NCBI GenBank assembly: GCA_024400755.1
Contig: JAKSMG010000012.1
Span: forward strand, 1-64,000
Origin: Bacteroidales bacterium
GTDB taxonomy: Bacteria > Bacteroidota > Bacteroidia > Bacteroidales > WCHB1-69
Direction of reading: 5' to 3'
DNA: 64,000 bases
Shown: piece after piece, positions 26,058 to 36,365 of the stretch
How positions within the stretch are numbered: position 1 is the first letter of the stretch
Layout of the letters: each line of letters begins with the position of its first letter
Notes under the pieces: model-generated
Told to the model about the DNA's origin: nothing
The model's input: the letters and a program-made list of their open reading frames with translations, nothing else
Databases searched by the model: none
Position numbers and translations under genes: made by a program

Positions 26058-28700
26058 CTACTTTAACCCTGCGATTTGTTCTTTTAACAATTGAATTTTT
26101 GCTTCCGCGTCGGCCTGTTTTTTGCGTTCGACGGCCACCACCTGTTCCGGAGCATTTTGCACAAAACGCTCATTGGACAATTTTTTCAAGACGGACTGCA
26201 AGAAATTTTCGACGTAAGCCAGCTCGTCATTCAACTTCTTCAGTTCTGCATCTTTATCGATATTTTCTGCAAAAGGAACAAAATATTCCACATTTTGTTC
26301 AATAAACAAAATGGCACCCGGCATTTTCTCGGTGATGTATTCCACCTTAGGGATATTGCACAACTTCTCGATAATGCAATCCATTTCGTCATCTTCTGCC
26401 ACTTTTTTTCTCAGCACATAGAGATTGACAGGATTCTTCTGTGCGATATTCTTTTCGGCACGAACACGGCGAACTCGTTCAATCACCTTTTGGGTATTCG
26501 CGAAACGATTCAGATATTGTTGGTCATCGGCACCACATTGGGGTTCTGGCATCACGGCCACCATAATGGACTCGTCATCCTTACGATCCTTCAGACTATG
26601 CCACAATTCTTCCGTAATAAACGGCATAAACGGATGCGTAATACGCAACAATTTATCAAAAATATCGATAATTTCGCCGTAAGTCTTACCGTCAATAGGT
26701 TTTTGGTAAGGAGGTTTGACCACTTCAAGGAAACAAGAGCAGAAATCGTCCCAAACCAGCTTATACACGGCCATCAAGGCGTCGGACAAACGATATTTTT
26801 CGAAATGGTCGTTCATTTCTGTCAAAACTTCGTTGAGACGCATCGTAAACCATTTCACCGCCGTGGCGTTAGATTGCGGCTGTGGCAGTTTTTCATCCAC
26901 TTCCCAACCCTTAATCAAGCGGAAGGCATTCCAAATCTTGTTGTTGAAGTTTCTACCCTGCTCGCACAAAGACTCATCAAAAAGCAAATCGTTGCCTGCG
27001 GGCGAACTCAAGAGCATTCCCATACGGACACCGTCGGCACCGAATTTTTCCATTAACATAATCGGATCCGGAGAGTTTCCGAGTTGTTTTGACATCTTTC
27101 GGCCTAATTTGTCACGAACGGTACCAGTAAAGTAAACATCCTTGAACGGCACGGCCTGACGCCATTCCAAACCCGCCATAATCATACGGGCCACCCAGAA
27201 GAAGATGATATCGGGAGCCGTTACCAAAACAGCTGCCGGGTAATAATAGTCCACTTCAGGATTATGAGGATTGCGGATACCGTCAAACACCGACATTGGC
27301 CACAACCAGGATGAGAACCAAGTGTCCATTACATCTTCATCCTGCTTCAAATCATCGATTGTCAAATTCAATTCCGGATATTTCTCGACAGCAATTTTCA
27401 AGGCTTCTTCCTTGCTAACCGCCACCACGAATTCACGATTGGGTAAGTGATAGGCAGGAATACGGTGGCCCCACCACAATTGGCGGCTGATGCACCAATC
27501 CTTGACATTTTCCATCCAATGGGCGTATGTATTCTTAAACTTATCAGGATAAAACTTTATTTCATCCTTCATCACCACATCCAACGCGGGTTTTGCCAAA
27601 GAAGCCATATCACAGAACCACTGCAAGGACAATTTAGGTTCAATAACTTCGTTGGTACGTTCAGAATAGCCGACCTTATTGGTATAATCCTCTATTTTCA
27701 CCAGGTTACCCGCAGCTTCCAACAACGGGATAATCTGCTTACGAGCTTCAAAGCGATCCACACCAACAAGGAATTGGGCCGCTTCGTTCAACGTACCATT
27801 ATCGTTGAAAATATTGATGGTATCTAATTTATATTTAATACCTAAATTATAGTCATTAATATCGTGAGCCGGCGTAATCTTCAAGGCTCCGGTTCCGAAA
27901 TCACGATCCACATATTCATCAAAAATCAATGGAATGGAACGATTTACCAAAGGAACAATGGCACGCTTGCCGCGAAGATGTTTATATCGTTCATCTTCAG
28001 GGTGCATACAAATAGCGGTATCACCGACAATAGTCTCGGGACGTGTGGTGGCAATCGTTACATATTCATCCTTCGTGCCTTCAATAAGGTAACGGACATA
28101 ATATAATTTGGACTGTACTTCGTGATAAATCACCTCTTCGTCAGAAACAGCGGTCAAGGCCTTGGGATCCCAGTTCACCATACGGACGCCGCGATAGATT
28201 TTGCCTTTATTATACAGATCGACAAACACCTTCGTAACGGCTTCCGACATTTCCGGATCCATTGTAAAGCGGGTACGGTCCCAATCGCAGGAAGCACCCA
28301 ACTTGCGCAACTGCTTAAGGATGATACCACCATATTTTTCCTTCCATTCCCAAGCATATTTCAGAAATTCCTCACGAGACAAAGAACGCTTGTCAATGCC
28401 TTTTTCCTTGAGCATATTCACCACCTTGGCTTCCGTGGCGATAGAGGCGTGGTCGGTACCCGGCACCCACACGGCATTATAACCGCGCATACGGGCACGA
28501 CGCACCAGCACATCCTGAATCGTATTGTTCAACATGTGGCCCATGTGCAATACACCCGTCACATTGGGAGGCGGAATCACCACCGTAAAAGGTTTCTGTT
28601 GATTAGGTCTTGAGGCAAACAACTGGTGCTCAATCCAAAATTGATACCATTTATCTTCGATGTTCTTCGGTTCGTACTTGGTTGCAATTTCCATTGTCAT
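26058..28700 (-). CDS. valS: valyl-tRNA synthetase
   Basis: A class I aminoacyl-tRNA synthetase of 880 residues that charges tRNA-Val. HIGH-type motif [15 protein letters not shown] is near residues 48-62; the KMSKS loop is [10 protein letters not shown] (about 534); an editing domain lies between ([13 protein letters not shown]). A C-terminal coiled coil (about 810-880) ends the protein, as in the usual long ValS. Initiation could be at 28700 or at the second ATG at 28694. A -7 box TATATTTG is at 28785-28792. Confidence 0.97.
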   Translation of the reverse strand: MTMEIATKYEPKNIEDKWYQFWIEHQLFASRPNQQKPFTVVIPPPNVTGVLHMGHMLNNTIQDVLVRRARMRGYNAVWVPGTDHASIATEAKVVNMLKEKGIDKRSLSREEFLKYAWEWKEKYGGIILKQLRKLGASCDWDRTRFTMDPEMSEAVTKVFVDLYNKGKIYRGVRMVNWDPKALTAVSDEEVIYHEVQSKLYYVRYLIEGTKDEYVTIATTRPETIVGDTAICMHPEDERYKHLRGKRAIVPLVNRSIPLIFDEYVDRDFGTGALKITPAHDINDYNLGIKYKLDTINIFNDNGTLNEAAQFLVGVDRFEARKQIIPLLEAAGNLVKIEDYTNKVGYSERTNEVIEPKLSLQWFCDMASLAKPALDVVMKDEIKFYPDKFKNTYAHWMENVKDWCISRQLWWGHRIPAYHLPNREFVVAVSKEEALKIAVEKYPELNLTIDDLKQDEDVMDTWFSSWLWPMSVFDGIRNPHNPEVDYYYPAAVLVTAPDIIFFWVARMIMAGLEWRQAVPFKDVYFTGTVRDKLGRKMSKQLGNSPDPIMLMEKFGADGVRMGMLLSSPAGNDLLFDESLCEQGRNFNNKIWNAFRLIKGWEVDEKLPQPQSNATAVKWFTMRLNEVLTEMNDHFEKYRLSDALMAVYKLVWDDFCSCFLEVVKPPYQKPIDGKTYGEIIDIFDKLLRITHPFMPFITEELWHSLKDRKDDESIMVAVMPEPQCGADDQQYLNRFANTQKVIERVRRVRAEKNIAQKNPVNLYVLRKKVAEDDEMDCIIEKLCNIPKVEYITEKMPGAILFIEQNVEYFVPFAENIDKDAELKKLNDELAYVENFLQSVLKKLSNERFVQNAPEQVVAVERKKQADAEAKIQLLKEQIAGLK

Positions 28701-28784
28701 CTATATTTTATTATTATTCTCAAATTTTTATCTGCTTTATTATCAATCATTTATAAAAAATGTAGTTTTAAGCAAAATATGATA

Positions 28785-28792
28785 CAAATATA
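28785..28792 (-). promoter_or_regulatory. -7 box for valS
   Basis: TATATTTG on the minus strand, about 85 bases before the valS start codon. Confidence 0.45.
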
Positions 28793-28906
28793 CAACTTTT
28801 TCCTCAGGAATAACAAAACTACAATAATTTTTGCATTATCATTTCCACAAGAAACGCAAGACGTCATAAAAAAAGCCGGATGTGTCGTTATGACAAAGAC
28901 TCTATG

Positions 28907-31900
28907 CTATTCTTTTCTTTTTCTGATGATGATTTTATCGCAAAAGGCCAACACGCCCGGCAACACGAACAAAATGAGCAAAACCGTCACCAAGGCACCA
29001 ATGGAAATAGACTTCAGGATATTGGCGATGGTCAAATCCGACACCAGAATAGCCATTATTCCAGGAACTAAAATCAGGATTAATCCAGACGTGAGAATCG
29101 TATGGATAGAGCATCTATAACTTTCACGCAAGGATTCTTCCACGCCAAAGGCAATACGCTTGGTACGATAATAATTGGCAAAAAGGATTCCGTAATCGAT
29201 GGCAGCCCCCATCAAAATACTTTGAACCACCAGATAGGCGATATAGAGCAGCGAACTGCCGCCGAGACCGCTCACCACCACATTGACAAACACGCCAGAC
29301 ATCACCGTCATCACTAAGATGGCCGACAAAATCACCGAACGGAAAGTGATGGCCACAATCAAGAAAATTGCCATAATGGTAAGCAATGTCACCACCAAAA
29401 CCTCCCTGTTGAAACCAGCCTTCATTTCAGACAACATCACCGACTCGCCAACGGAATAGTATTGATGATTCAAATTATTTTTACATAAAGAATCATAATG
29501 ATTGATAAACTGATACGTTTCCGGCGATTCGGTAGGATAATTGGTAATGATCATAGCCAACGAATGATGTTTTGAACGCAATTTTCCAACACCTTCATCC
29601 ATTGTCTGCTCCATCTGGGCAAAACTTGACCTCATATCGTCTTGGACAAGCGCATCAAAACGAGGATCTGTCAAGACGGAATCAGAGAGAAAACCAACGA
29701 TTTTTTCCACGGACATCGTCCAAGTCGTGTCATAATTGTGAGTACCGGCATAGTACAAATATAGCAAGTCGATGAGTTCCTTCGGAATGTTTTCGCCCAA
29801 AACGGACAAATTCTTTGACATTTGTTCCGATGTATATTTTTTCTTTCCCGACAACATTTCGTCCAAAACCAGGACAGACTTGTCAATTTTTGGAGTCGGC
29901 ACGACTATCGGTGCTGGTGTTGGCTGAGGAATAACAACAGGTTGGACCGAATCCTCTGGCGTTACCTGAGGTTCTTCTTCCGTTTCAGACGACACATTGG
30001 CGACTTGCTCCTGAACGGCTTCTTGTGGAGTACTGGCAGCCAGCATCGCAGAATCCATTGTTTCCTTAAGTGCCAACAACTGCTTTCGGTCCGTCTCCTT
30101 AATCATCGACGCCATCCCTTTTCTTTGCAGGATGTTGTCGGTCATAAAATGGACAAACTGCCACGGCGTCATCGTCTTGCCTTGACGTTGGGCCAATTTG
30201 TAAACCATCTTGGCTTGTGGAGCCGACATAGTCAAATAGGAAGCCATTTCCTCATAGTTCATCGGCTTGTTGAGCAAGGCCGTATCCGTATAAGGAGAAT
30301 ATGAACCCGGCTTCGGCGTATGGGAAACGGCAGGTTTTTCCTGATTAACAGGGGTTTTTACAGCGGGAGAAGTCGTTTGTTTCTTGGCCGGAGCGGGCGT
30401 CAACTTTTCGGAATGGACGACAGGTTTGTTGGCAGTCTTGACCGCCTTGGGTTGTTCAATGGGAGCTGCAGGGGCACGCAAGTCATCCAGCATCTTCAAC
30501 TTCTCCTTCATTTCGTCGTCCATCTGCTGGGCGATAACGGAATTGGGATTGTTGGCTTCGCTGATAATGAAATCGGCCATTTCGTTAAATCCCATCGTGA
30601 TATTTTTATTTCCACCGTTAGCCGCATAGTACAGCACCTTCATCACATCGTCGGAAAGCATATCCATACTTATCGTAGATTTGTTTTCCATTCCCATATT
30701 TTCCATCAGGCTTGTCAACCCCTTAATGGATTCCACCATTTGCGGAGCCGTATATTCACGAAGCAGCAACGACGGATAGGAAATGACCATTTCCACGCCT
30801 TCATCATTCATCACTGAATCGACAAGAGGAAGCATCTTAGACTCGTCGGCATTGTCATAAATCAGCACCACCGGATTTTTCTTGGGGAAATACTGTTCAA
30901 TTTCAGACTCTGTTGACTTATAGAAAATAATGTCGGTTTGCTTGCGAAGGATATAGGAGCCCGCGAAAACCACCACAAAGGCCACAGACAAAAGGATGCT
31001 GTTTTTCGCACAGAAATAAGCAAGTTTGTCCGTTGGAAAAACGAAAACCTTCTTGGCAGAACGGTCAATTCCCTTTTCAAACAACAAAATCAAAGAAGGA
31101 AGGACGGTGAAATTGCAAATCAAGCTGCAGAAAACGCCTTTCGACAAAACCACGCCCAAGTCCTCTCCAATCTTCAACTTCATAAATACCAACATAATAA
31201 GTCCCACGATGGTAGTCAATGCGCTACTCACAATGGGAGCGGCCGCCCTACTCACTGCCTTCTGCATCGCCACAACGCTATTGCCTTCACGTTGTCGATC
31301 CTGTCTAAAATGATTAAGAAGGATAATAGAATAATCCATCGACAGCACCAGCTGCAGAATAGCGACGATGGAATTGGTGGTTACGGAAACACTGGGCAGA
31401 AACGCGTTGGTTCCCACATTGATAAGGACCGCAATACCCGTAGAAGCCAGAAACAACACGGGTTCGAGCCACGAACGGCACATCGCGAAGAGGATTACCA
31501 AAAGCAAGGCCACACCGCCCAAAAGCATAGGCACTTCGGCCGTGGCACCATCCTGACTGGTTTCAACGGCCACAACCTCGGGAAATTTTTCCTCAATTTG
31601 TTCACCCAAAGCCACTTGGTCAACAGAGCCGGCAACGCCCAATTCATAGAGCGTATGCGAACCGTTTTCCAACTCCATCACACTCTTCACGTGTTCTACC
31701 CCACGCAGGTACGCCATTTTTTCCAACTTTTCTTCATCCGAAAGCCCATTAAACATCACGCGGACGTCATTACCACCCATTTCGGTCAAATCGCCAAATT
31801 CGCCATTCATCACTTCCAATCCTGCACGCATTTGAGAGTCATCGGGAAGGTATTTGGTCATATCCGTATTGATATTCACATGGAAAAGTAGCACGGCACA

Positions 31901-31969
31901 CAACGCGGCAAACGCAAGTGTAATGCCTAACAACCAGTATCTATATTTTATCAAGTATTTAGTCATCAA
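28907..31969 (-). CDS. MMPL/RND-family transporter
   Basis: A 1020-residue inner-membrane exporter with the two-fold RND repeat. An N-terminal span is followed by a large periplasmic loop (TDMTKYLPDDSQM), then a five-span bundle (about 165-300). A second periplasmic loop comes next, and a second bundle (about 865-1010) with GGSSLLYIAYLVVQSILMGAAIDYGILF, the duplicate of AILQLVLSMDYSIILLNHF. The second periplasmic region is unusually long because of a Pro/Ala/Lys-rich stretch (about 510-720) with repeated prolines. Relatives export lipids, hopanoids or other hydrophobic molecules; the substrate here is unknown. A -7 box (TATCTTTG) is at 32020-32027. Confidence 0.88.
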   Translation of the reverse strand: MMTKYLIKYRYWLLGITLAFAALCAVLLFHVNINTDMTKYLPDDSQMRAGLEVMNGEFGDLTEMGGNDVRVMFNGLSDEEKLEKMAYLRGVEHVKSVMELENGSHTLYELGVAGSVDQVALGEQIEEKFPEVVAVETSQDGATAEVPMLLGGVALLLVILFAMCRSWLEPVLFLASTGIAVLINVGTNAFLPSVSVTTNSIVAILQLVLSMDYSIILLNHFRQDRQREGNSVVAMQKAVSRAAAPIVSSALTTIVGLIMLVFMKLKIGEDLGVVLSKGVFCSLICNFTVLPSLILLFEKGIDRSAKKVFVFPTDKLAYFCAKNSILLSVAFVVVFAGSYILRKQTDIIFYKSTESEIEQYFPKKNPVVLIYDNADESKMLPLVDSVMNDEGVEMVISYPSLLLREYTAPQMVESIKGLTSLMENMGMENKSTISMDMLSDDVMKVLYYAANGGNKNITMGFNEMADFIISEANNPNSVIAQQMDDEMKEKLKMLDDLRAPAAPIEQPKAVKTANKPVVHSEKLTPAPAKKQTTSPAVKTPVNQEKPAVSHTPKPGSYSPYTDTALLNKPMNYEEMASYLTMSAPQAKMVYKLAQRQGKTMTPWQFVHFMTDNILQRKGMASMIKETDRKQLLALKETMDSAMLAASTPQEAVQEQVANVSSETEEEPQVTPEDSVQPVVIPQPTPAPIVVPTPKIDKSVLVLDEMLSGKKKYTSEQMSKNLSVLGENIPKELIDLLYLYYAGTHNYDTTWTMSVEKIVGFLSDSVLTDPRFDALVQDDMRSSFAQMEQTMDEGVGKLRSKHHSLAMIITNYPTESPETYQFINHYDSLCKNNLNHQYYSVGESVMLSEMKAGFNREVLVVTLLTIMAIFLIVAITFRSVILSAILVMTVMSGVFVNVVVSGLGGSSLLYIAYLVVQSILMGAAIDYGILFANYYRTKRIAFGVEESLRESYRCSIHTILTSGLILILVPGIMAILVSDLTIANILKSISIGALVTVLLILFVLPGVLAFCDKIIIRKRKE

Positions 31970-32019
31970 TCAATTATATCTCAAATTCCAACTTATCCTT
32001 CAATGTAATTATAAAAGTA

Positions 32020-32027
32020 CAAAGATA
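32020..32027 (-). promoter_or_regulatory. -7 box for MMPL transporter gene
   Basis: TATCTTTG on the minus strand about 50 bases before the start codon. Confidence 0.5.
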
Positions 32028-32088
32028 CGAAAAATATGTATATACATAAGTACTTTTGAAATTATATCATTTTGGGGGCAGACAAAAC

Positions 32089-32137
32089 GCTTCATTTCGC
32101 ACACCTCGCGTTGCAGGAAACGGGGACGGAATGGAAC
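32089..32137 (+). repeat. imperfect direct repeat, left copy (AbiE flank)
   Basis: Begins gcttcattt and ends ggaatggaac. It aligns over about 50 bases with 33809-33859, with roughly 80% identity by eye; the core cgcgttgnaggaaac is shared. The copies flank the AbiE gene pair in the same orientation. The surrounding 31970-32290 has no gene. Confidence 0.6.
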
Positions 32138-32302
32138 GGCCGTATGTTGGGGCGATGGTTGAGAAGTCGGCAAGGGGCGTGTGGATGAGTAGATATTGGA
32201 TTTTAATCAGTAAAAGACGAAAATCACTTAAGACAATTATTAAAAAATGTTATTTTTAACATAGAAAATAAATATTTCCTTTATTATATATGCAAAAAAT
32301 AG

Positions 32303-32310
32303 TATTTTTG
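32303..32310 (+). promoter_or_regulatory. -7 box for abiEi
   Basis: TATTTTTG, 21 bases before the ATG at 32332. It supports this start over an ATG at 32290, which lies upstream of the promoter. Confidence 0.6.
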
Positions 32311-32331
32311 CCACCATATAAAAAAAAGAAT

Positions 32332-32958
32332 ATGAATCCATTATTTCGAACCATCGGCAATGTGCCTGTCAGCACGGATGTTTTGGCCAATCTGCTACAC
32401 GGGTATCAATCGCCCAACATGAAAATTAGTGCTATGGTGGAAAAGGGGGAACTGTTGAGATTGAAACGCGGGCTGTTTGTAGCAGTTGAAGACAGTTCAA
32501 ACAAGCCGATTTGTAAAGAGTTGGTTGCCAACCGTATATATGGACCGTCGTATGTTACAGGGCATTATGTTTTGAGTAACTTGGGAATGATTCCAGAAGC
32601 GGTATTCACGCTGACGTCAGCGACCACCCGCCGTTCCCGAATGGTTGAAACGCCGTTGGGTTGGTTTGCCTATCGCAGTGTGCCAGATGCTTATTTTCCC
32701 ATTGGCATACGGCAACAAACCGATGCGGGCGTATGCTACCTTATAGCGACACCAGAAAAAGCCCTTTGCGATTTGTTGCTGGCCACGACAAAAATCCCGC
32801 AACATTCGTTGAGGGCAGTCTGGCAATTGTTGGAAGACGACTTGCGAATGGATATGGATTTACTGGCAGAACTCAATCCGGCCATTATTGAGCAATGTGC
32901 CGAAGTGGGTCCCAAAAAAGAACTATTGAATAATGTAGCCAAAATTATAAGAAGATGA
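32332..32958 (+). CDS. abiEi: AbiEi-family antitoxin (type IV toxin-antitoxin)
   Basis: 208 residues from the ATG at 32332. The N-terminal winged-helix segment (MKISAMVEKGELLRLKRGLF) is typical of AbiEi-type antitoxins, which bind the operon's own promoter. The C-terminal domain contains GPSYVTGHYVLSNLGMIPE and TPEKALCDLL, the conserved AbiEi antitoxin motifs. Its stop overlaps the start of the toxin gene by 4 bases (ATGA). In characterised AbiE systems the antitoxin does not bind the toxin but counters its effect. Confidence 0.9.
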   Translation: MNPLFRTIGNVPVSTDVLANLLHGYQSPNMKISAMVEKGELLRLKRGLFVAVEDSSNKPICKELVANRIYGPSYVTGHYVLSNLGMIPEAVFTLTSATTRRSRMVETPLGWFAYRSVPDAYFPIGIRQQTDAGVCYLIATPEKALCDLLLATTKIPQHSLRAVWQLLEDDLRMDMDLLAELNPAIIEQCAEVGPKKELLNNVAKIIRR

Positions 32959-33776
32959 CAATATATGATTCAATGATTGAGGCATATCATCCTCAGACCC
33001 CGGCGCAGCTGTTGAATGCCCGACACGAAGTGATGCAGCAAATTGTTTTGGCGGGATTAGACCGCGGTGGTTTCTTTGATTATGCTGCCTTTTATGGAGG
33101 CACCTGTCTGCGCATCTTCCATAACCTGCAACGGTTTTCGGAAGATATGGATTTTTCCTTGTTGGAACAGCGGGACGACATTCACATAGAGCAATTTTTT
33201 CCTGCCATTGTCGAGGAGTTCAAAATCATTGGCAAAGACGTGGAAATCAAGAAAAAAGACAAAAAAAGCTTTGGCAAGGTGGAGTCTGCTTTTTTGAAAG
33301 AAACAACAGAAGCGTACGATGTCGCTTTCCGTACAGAAAAATCGGTTAAGATAAAGATTGAACTTGACACTTGTCCACCGCTTCGCTTCGCCACCGAACA
33401 GAAAGTCCTGCACCAACCCTATTCATTTATGACGAGGTGTTTCTGCTTATCCGATCTTTTTGCCGGCAAAATGCACGCTTTGGTTTATCGTAATTGGAAA
33501 ACGCGCATCAAGGGGCGCGACTGGTACGATTTCGAATGGTATGTTGCTAATGGCACCCCTCTTGATTTCATTCATCTGCAAGAACGAATCCGGCAGTTTA
33601 ATGGTGATGATGTGACCCAAGAACAATTTATTCAACTTTTGCGGAAAAGATTGGCTTCGGCCAATATCGAACAGGTGAAACGAGATGTTCTTCCCTTTGT
33701 CCGCGAGCCCCGCACGCTCGACATTTGGAGCAACAAATACTTCTTGATGCTTGCCGACAAAATCCGTTTCCTGTAG
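32955..33776 (+). CDS. abiEii: AbiEii-family nucleotidyltransferase toxin
   Basis: A 273-residue toxin of the DNA polymerase beta-like nucleotidyltransferase superfamily. The catalytic region FYGGTCLRIFHNLQRFSEDMDFSL (cited in two parts: GGTCLR and RFSEDMDF) is at about residues 49-72 and holds the two acidic metal ligands. KIKIELDTCPP is the third-carboxylate segment (about 134). FAGKMHALVYRNWKTRIKGRDWYD is the AbiEii helical signature. Related toxins transfer nucleotides onto tRNA ends and stop growth during phage infection. Confidence 0.92.
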   Translation: MTIYDSMIEAYHPQTPAQLLNARHEVMQQIVLAGLDRGGFFDYAAFYGGTCLRIFHNLQRFSEDMDFSLLEQRDDIHIEQFFPAIVEEFKIIGKDVEIKKKDKKSFGKVESAFLKETTEAYDVAFRTEKSVKIKIELDTCPPLRFATEQKVLHQPYSFMTRCFCLSDLFAGKMHALVYRNWKTRIKGRDWYDFEWYVANGTPLDFIHLQERIRQFNGDDVTQEQFIQLLRKRLASANIEQVKRDVLPFVREPRTLDIWSNKYFLMLADKIRFL

Positions 33777-34178
33777 AAAAATGTCTCACCCTCTTTCCTC
33801 CACCAACCGCTTCATCGCGCTCACCCCGCGTTGTAGGAAACCGTGGACGAAGATGGAACTTCAATGCTCAAAAAGATCATCCATAAAACTTTTTTATTCA
33901 GCAAAAAACAATACTCAATTCCCCCCACACTTAGGTTCTTCTTCAGCTTCTATAAAAGCATTAAAAAAATAATGCGAACTTTGTTTGTTGAGTCCGAGGT
34001 CCTAGGATAACCTACAATGCTAACAAGAAAGCCCACGGTATAAATCCGCGGGCGTCTCTGCTTCTTTTTGTGGTAATGATTGAAATTTCCCGATTTCAGT
34101 CCGCCAAAGAAAAGCGAAAACGCCAATAGTCGGAAAATTCACAATCAAATTTGCTGGCATCAAAATGCAACTTTTAAA
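33777..34178. other. intergenic region with repeat and weak hairpin
   Basis: About 400 bases without a gene. It contains the right copy of the AbiE-flanking repeat and, near 34033-34055, an imperfect hairpin (gcccacgg / ccgcgggc, one mismatch) followed by a T-rich but interrupted run. No protein-like frame was seen. Confidence 0.4.
33809..33859 (+). repeat. imperfect direct repeat, right copy (AbiE flank)
   Basis: Begins gcttcatcg and ends agatggaac, 32 bases after the abiEii stop. It is the partner of the copy at 32089-32137, same orientation. Confidence 0.6.
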
Positions 34179-34239
34179 GAATGTATTCCGAAAAAGTTGT
34201 ATTTTTTTTGGGAATGTATTCCGAAAAAGTTGTATTTTT
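34179..34239 (+). repeat. tandem repeat in DUF4143 ATPase promoter, 2 x 28 bp, period 33
   Basis: A 28-base unit beginning gaatgtattccgaaaaagtt occurs exactly at 34179-34206 and 34212-34239. The second copy ends in the -7 box TATTTTTG (34233-34240) of the ATPase gene at 34257. The period of 33 bp is three helical turns. Confidence 0.85.
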
Positions 34240-34256
34240 GCAAAAAAATATATGTT

Positions 34257-35378
34257 ATGATAGAAAGGGCGTTAAAAAAAATCATACAAGAATCGCAACG
34301 CACCCACAAAGCCATTATCATTATGGGAAGCCGTCAGGTTGGAAAAACCACTTTGTTGAAGCAACTATTTCCCGAGAACGACAAATGTATTTGGTTTTAT
34401 GGTGATGATTTTGATACGCAACAAATTTTTACTCAAATCAATTCTACCCGGCTTAGAAGCATTATAGGACAAAATAGAACCATCGTTATTGATGAAGCCC
34501 AACGCATCAAAGACATTGGGCTAAAAATGAAAATCATAACAGATCAAATGACAGATATCCAATTGGTAGCTACAGGTAGTTCTTCTTTTGAATTAGCCAA
34601 TTTGGTGAACGAACCACTTACCGGACGAAAGTGGGAATATCAGATGTATCCCTTATCGTTTGCCGAAATGGTTCAGCATCACGGATTACAGAACGAACTT
34701 CGCTTGCTTCCTCAACGTTTGGTTTATGGTTACTATCCCGAAGTCGTCACATCCGCAGGACTTGAAAAACAGATTCTTAAATTTTTGTCCGATAGTTATT
34801 TGTATAAAGATTTACTATCGTTGGGAAGTATAAAAAAACCTGAAAAACTGGTTCTGTTATTGCAGGAACTGGCCTATCAAGTCGGATCGCAAGTATCGTA
34901 CAATGAAATTGCCAACACCATTGGCTTGGATTCAAAAACTGTGGAAACCTATATACAATTATTAGAAAAATCGTATGTGATTTTTCGTTTACGGGCATTT
35001 AGCCGCAACGGAAGGAACGAGTTAAAGAATAGTCGGAAAATCTATTTTTATGACAATGGCATTCGCAATGCGCTCATTTCCAATTTTTCTCCGATAGAAA
35101 CCAGAATGGATACAGGTGCGCTATGGGAAAATTTTGCCATATCAGAAAGAATGAAGAAAATTGAATACCAAGGAATTTGGTGCAACAAATATTTTTGGCG
35201 GACCAAAGAACAGAAAGAAATCGACTACATCGAAGAACAAGACGGAGTTCTATCAACCTACGAATTCAAATACAATGAGCGTAAAAAAACAAAATTTCCC
35301 TCTGCTTTTGCCAAATATTACTCTTCTGCCTCGTACGAGGTGATTTCGCCCGAAAACATTGAAACATTTTTGCTATGA
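34257..35378 (+). CDS. AAA ATPase with DUF4143 domain
   Basis: 373 residues from the ATG at 34257; an in-frame upstream ATG at 34080 lies before the promoter and repeats, so it is not used. The AAA_14 ATPase part has Walker A MGSRQVGKTT (about 23-32), Walker B TIVIDEAQ (about 78-85) and a sensor-like TGSSSFEL. The C-terminal DUF4143 domain ends with a restriction-nuclease-like core: EIDYIEEQ and YEFKYNE (D and ExK). Molecular function is unknown. These genes are often many per genome and found in accessory regions. It stands alone here but has three paralogues near the right end of the window. Confidence 0.9.
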   Translation: MIERALKKIIQESQRTHKAIIIMGSRQVGKTTLLKQLFPENDKCIWFYGDDFDTQQIFTQINSTRLRSIIGQNRTIVIDEAQRIKDIGLKMKIITDQMTDIQLVATGSSSFELANLVNEPLTGRKWEYQMYPLSFAEMVQHHGLQNELRLLPQRLVYGYYPEVVTSAGLEKQILKFLSDSYLYKDLLSLGSIKKPEKLVLLLQELAYQVGSQVSYNEIANTIGLDSKTVETYIQLLEKSYVIFRLRAFSRNGRNELKNSRKIYFYDNGIRNALISNFSPIETRMDTGALWENFAISERMKKIEYQGIWCNKYFWRTKEQKEIDYIEEQDGVLSTYEFKYNERKKTKFPSAFAKYYSSASYEVISPENIETFLL

Positions 35379-35489
35379 CAAGTGATATTTAGAACCTCAA
35401 AAGAACCGCCCAGGATGTTTGTTTCTTTGCCACCTCTGCAATTCAAAATATTGTGAAATGACCATCAACCAGCCACTCGTCACCAACAA

Positions 35490-36356
35490 CTATATCATCA
35501 ATCTCGTTTCCTTGCGGTACTCGGCATAACCGGGCTTGTTCTTGAGCTGCCTGCCCTCCATCAACGGAATGCTAATGAACAGAAACAGGCAAGTCATGGC
35601 AACAGGTCCCACAATATACCATATATGCGATGAAAAACCGTTGCCAGAAATAAACATCACCCAAACGCCCCACCACATCAGGATTTCGCCAAAATAGTTG
35701 GGATGGCGGCCATGCTTCCACAAGCCGACCTTGCAGATTTCACCCTTGTGAACCTTTGAAAAGCGGTGCCTTTGCGTATCAGCCACCAGCTGAATCGTCG
35801 CCGCGGCGATACACATAACAAAGCCAACACAAGTAAGCACATTGACCTCACAGGGTCCCGTAATGAGATTCAGTCCCGGCATCATAGCCAAAAAGACCAC
35901 GATTGTGGGCACCATATTCAGACCAAAGAAATTGATAATCTGAAAGATAAAAGCATTTTGCTCGGTACGGTATTTCGTATAGCGCCAATCTTCCGAATCT
36001 AAATTGCGGAACGTATAGGCCCAGTTCGCCGTCAGTCGAATGCCCCACACCCAAACCGCAAGCAACAAAAGGCAAACCGCCCAATTACAAACGCCCCACT
36101 TCACTGCCCAAACCGTCATCATCACCGGAGGCAACACACTCCAATAAGGATCATACACCGAGACGTTCTTGAAAACCAGTCCGAAAATCCATACAAAGAC
36201 CGTTGCCACGACATCGGCCGCAAACAAGCACCAGTACAACGACGCCATACCTTGAGACAGCCAACGATAAGTCAGCCAGCCAACCAATGCCGCCAACACA
36301 TAAACAATTGTAATGATAATAAAGCTACAAGTTCTTGAAGATGTTAATTTTGACAT
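35490..36356 (-). CDS. DUF1295 (steroid 5-alpha-reductase-like) membrane protein
   Basis: 288 residues with about seven hydrophobic spans. The family motifs near the C-terminus are clear: VADTQRHRFSK, GLWKHGRHPNYFGEILMWWG and the final GYAEYRKET. Proteins of this type resemble NADPH-dependent 3-oxo-5-alpha-steroid reductases and isoprenylcysteine methyltransferases, but bacterial substrates are unknown. A decayed cupin gene lies directly upstream on the same strand. Confidence 0.88.
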   Translation of the reverse strand: MSKLTSSRTCSFIIITIVYVLAALVGWLTYRWLSQGMASLYWCLFAADVVATVFVWIFGLVFKNVSVYDPYWSVLPPVMMTVWAVKWGVCNWAVCLLLLAVWVWGIRLTANWAYTFRNLDSEDWRYTKYRTEQNAFIFQIINFFGLNMVPTIVVFLAMMPGLNLITGPCEVNVLTCVGFVMCIAAATIQLVADTQRHRFSKVHKGEICKVGLWKHGRHPNYFGEILMWWGVWVMFISGNGFSSHIWYIVGPVAMTCLFLFISIPLMEGRQLKNKPGYAEYRKETRLMI

Positions 36357-36365
36357 AATCTTAAT

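Noticed and set aside
26091..27056. Plus-strand frame of 321 codons
   Set aside because: Antisense to valS; Phe/His-rich shadow.
30938..31891. Plus-strand frame of 317 codons
   Set aside because: Antisense to the MMPL transporter; His/Gln-rich shadow composition.
32056..32259. Plus-strand frame of 67 codons before abiEi
   Set aside because: Spans the direct repeat, has no promoter or homologous domain, and is better explained as intergenic.
33777..34060. Possible terminator after abiEii
   Set aside because: The hairpin near 34033 has a mismatch and no clean T run, and lies 250 bases past the stop; too weak to call.
34080..34256. Upstream ATG of the DUF4143 gene
   Set aside because: The extra residues are encoded by the tandem repeat and the promoter; the ATG at 34257 gives the family's normal N-terminus.
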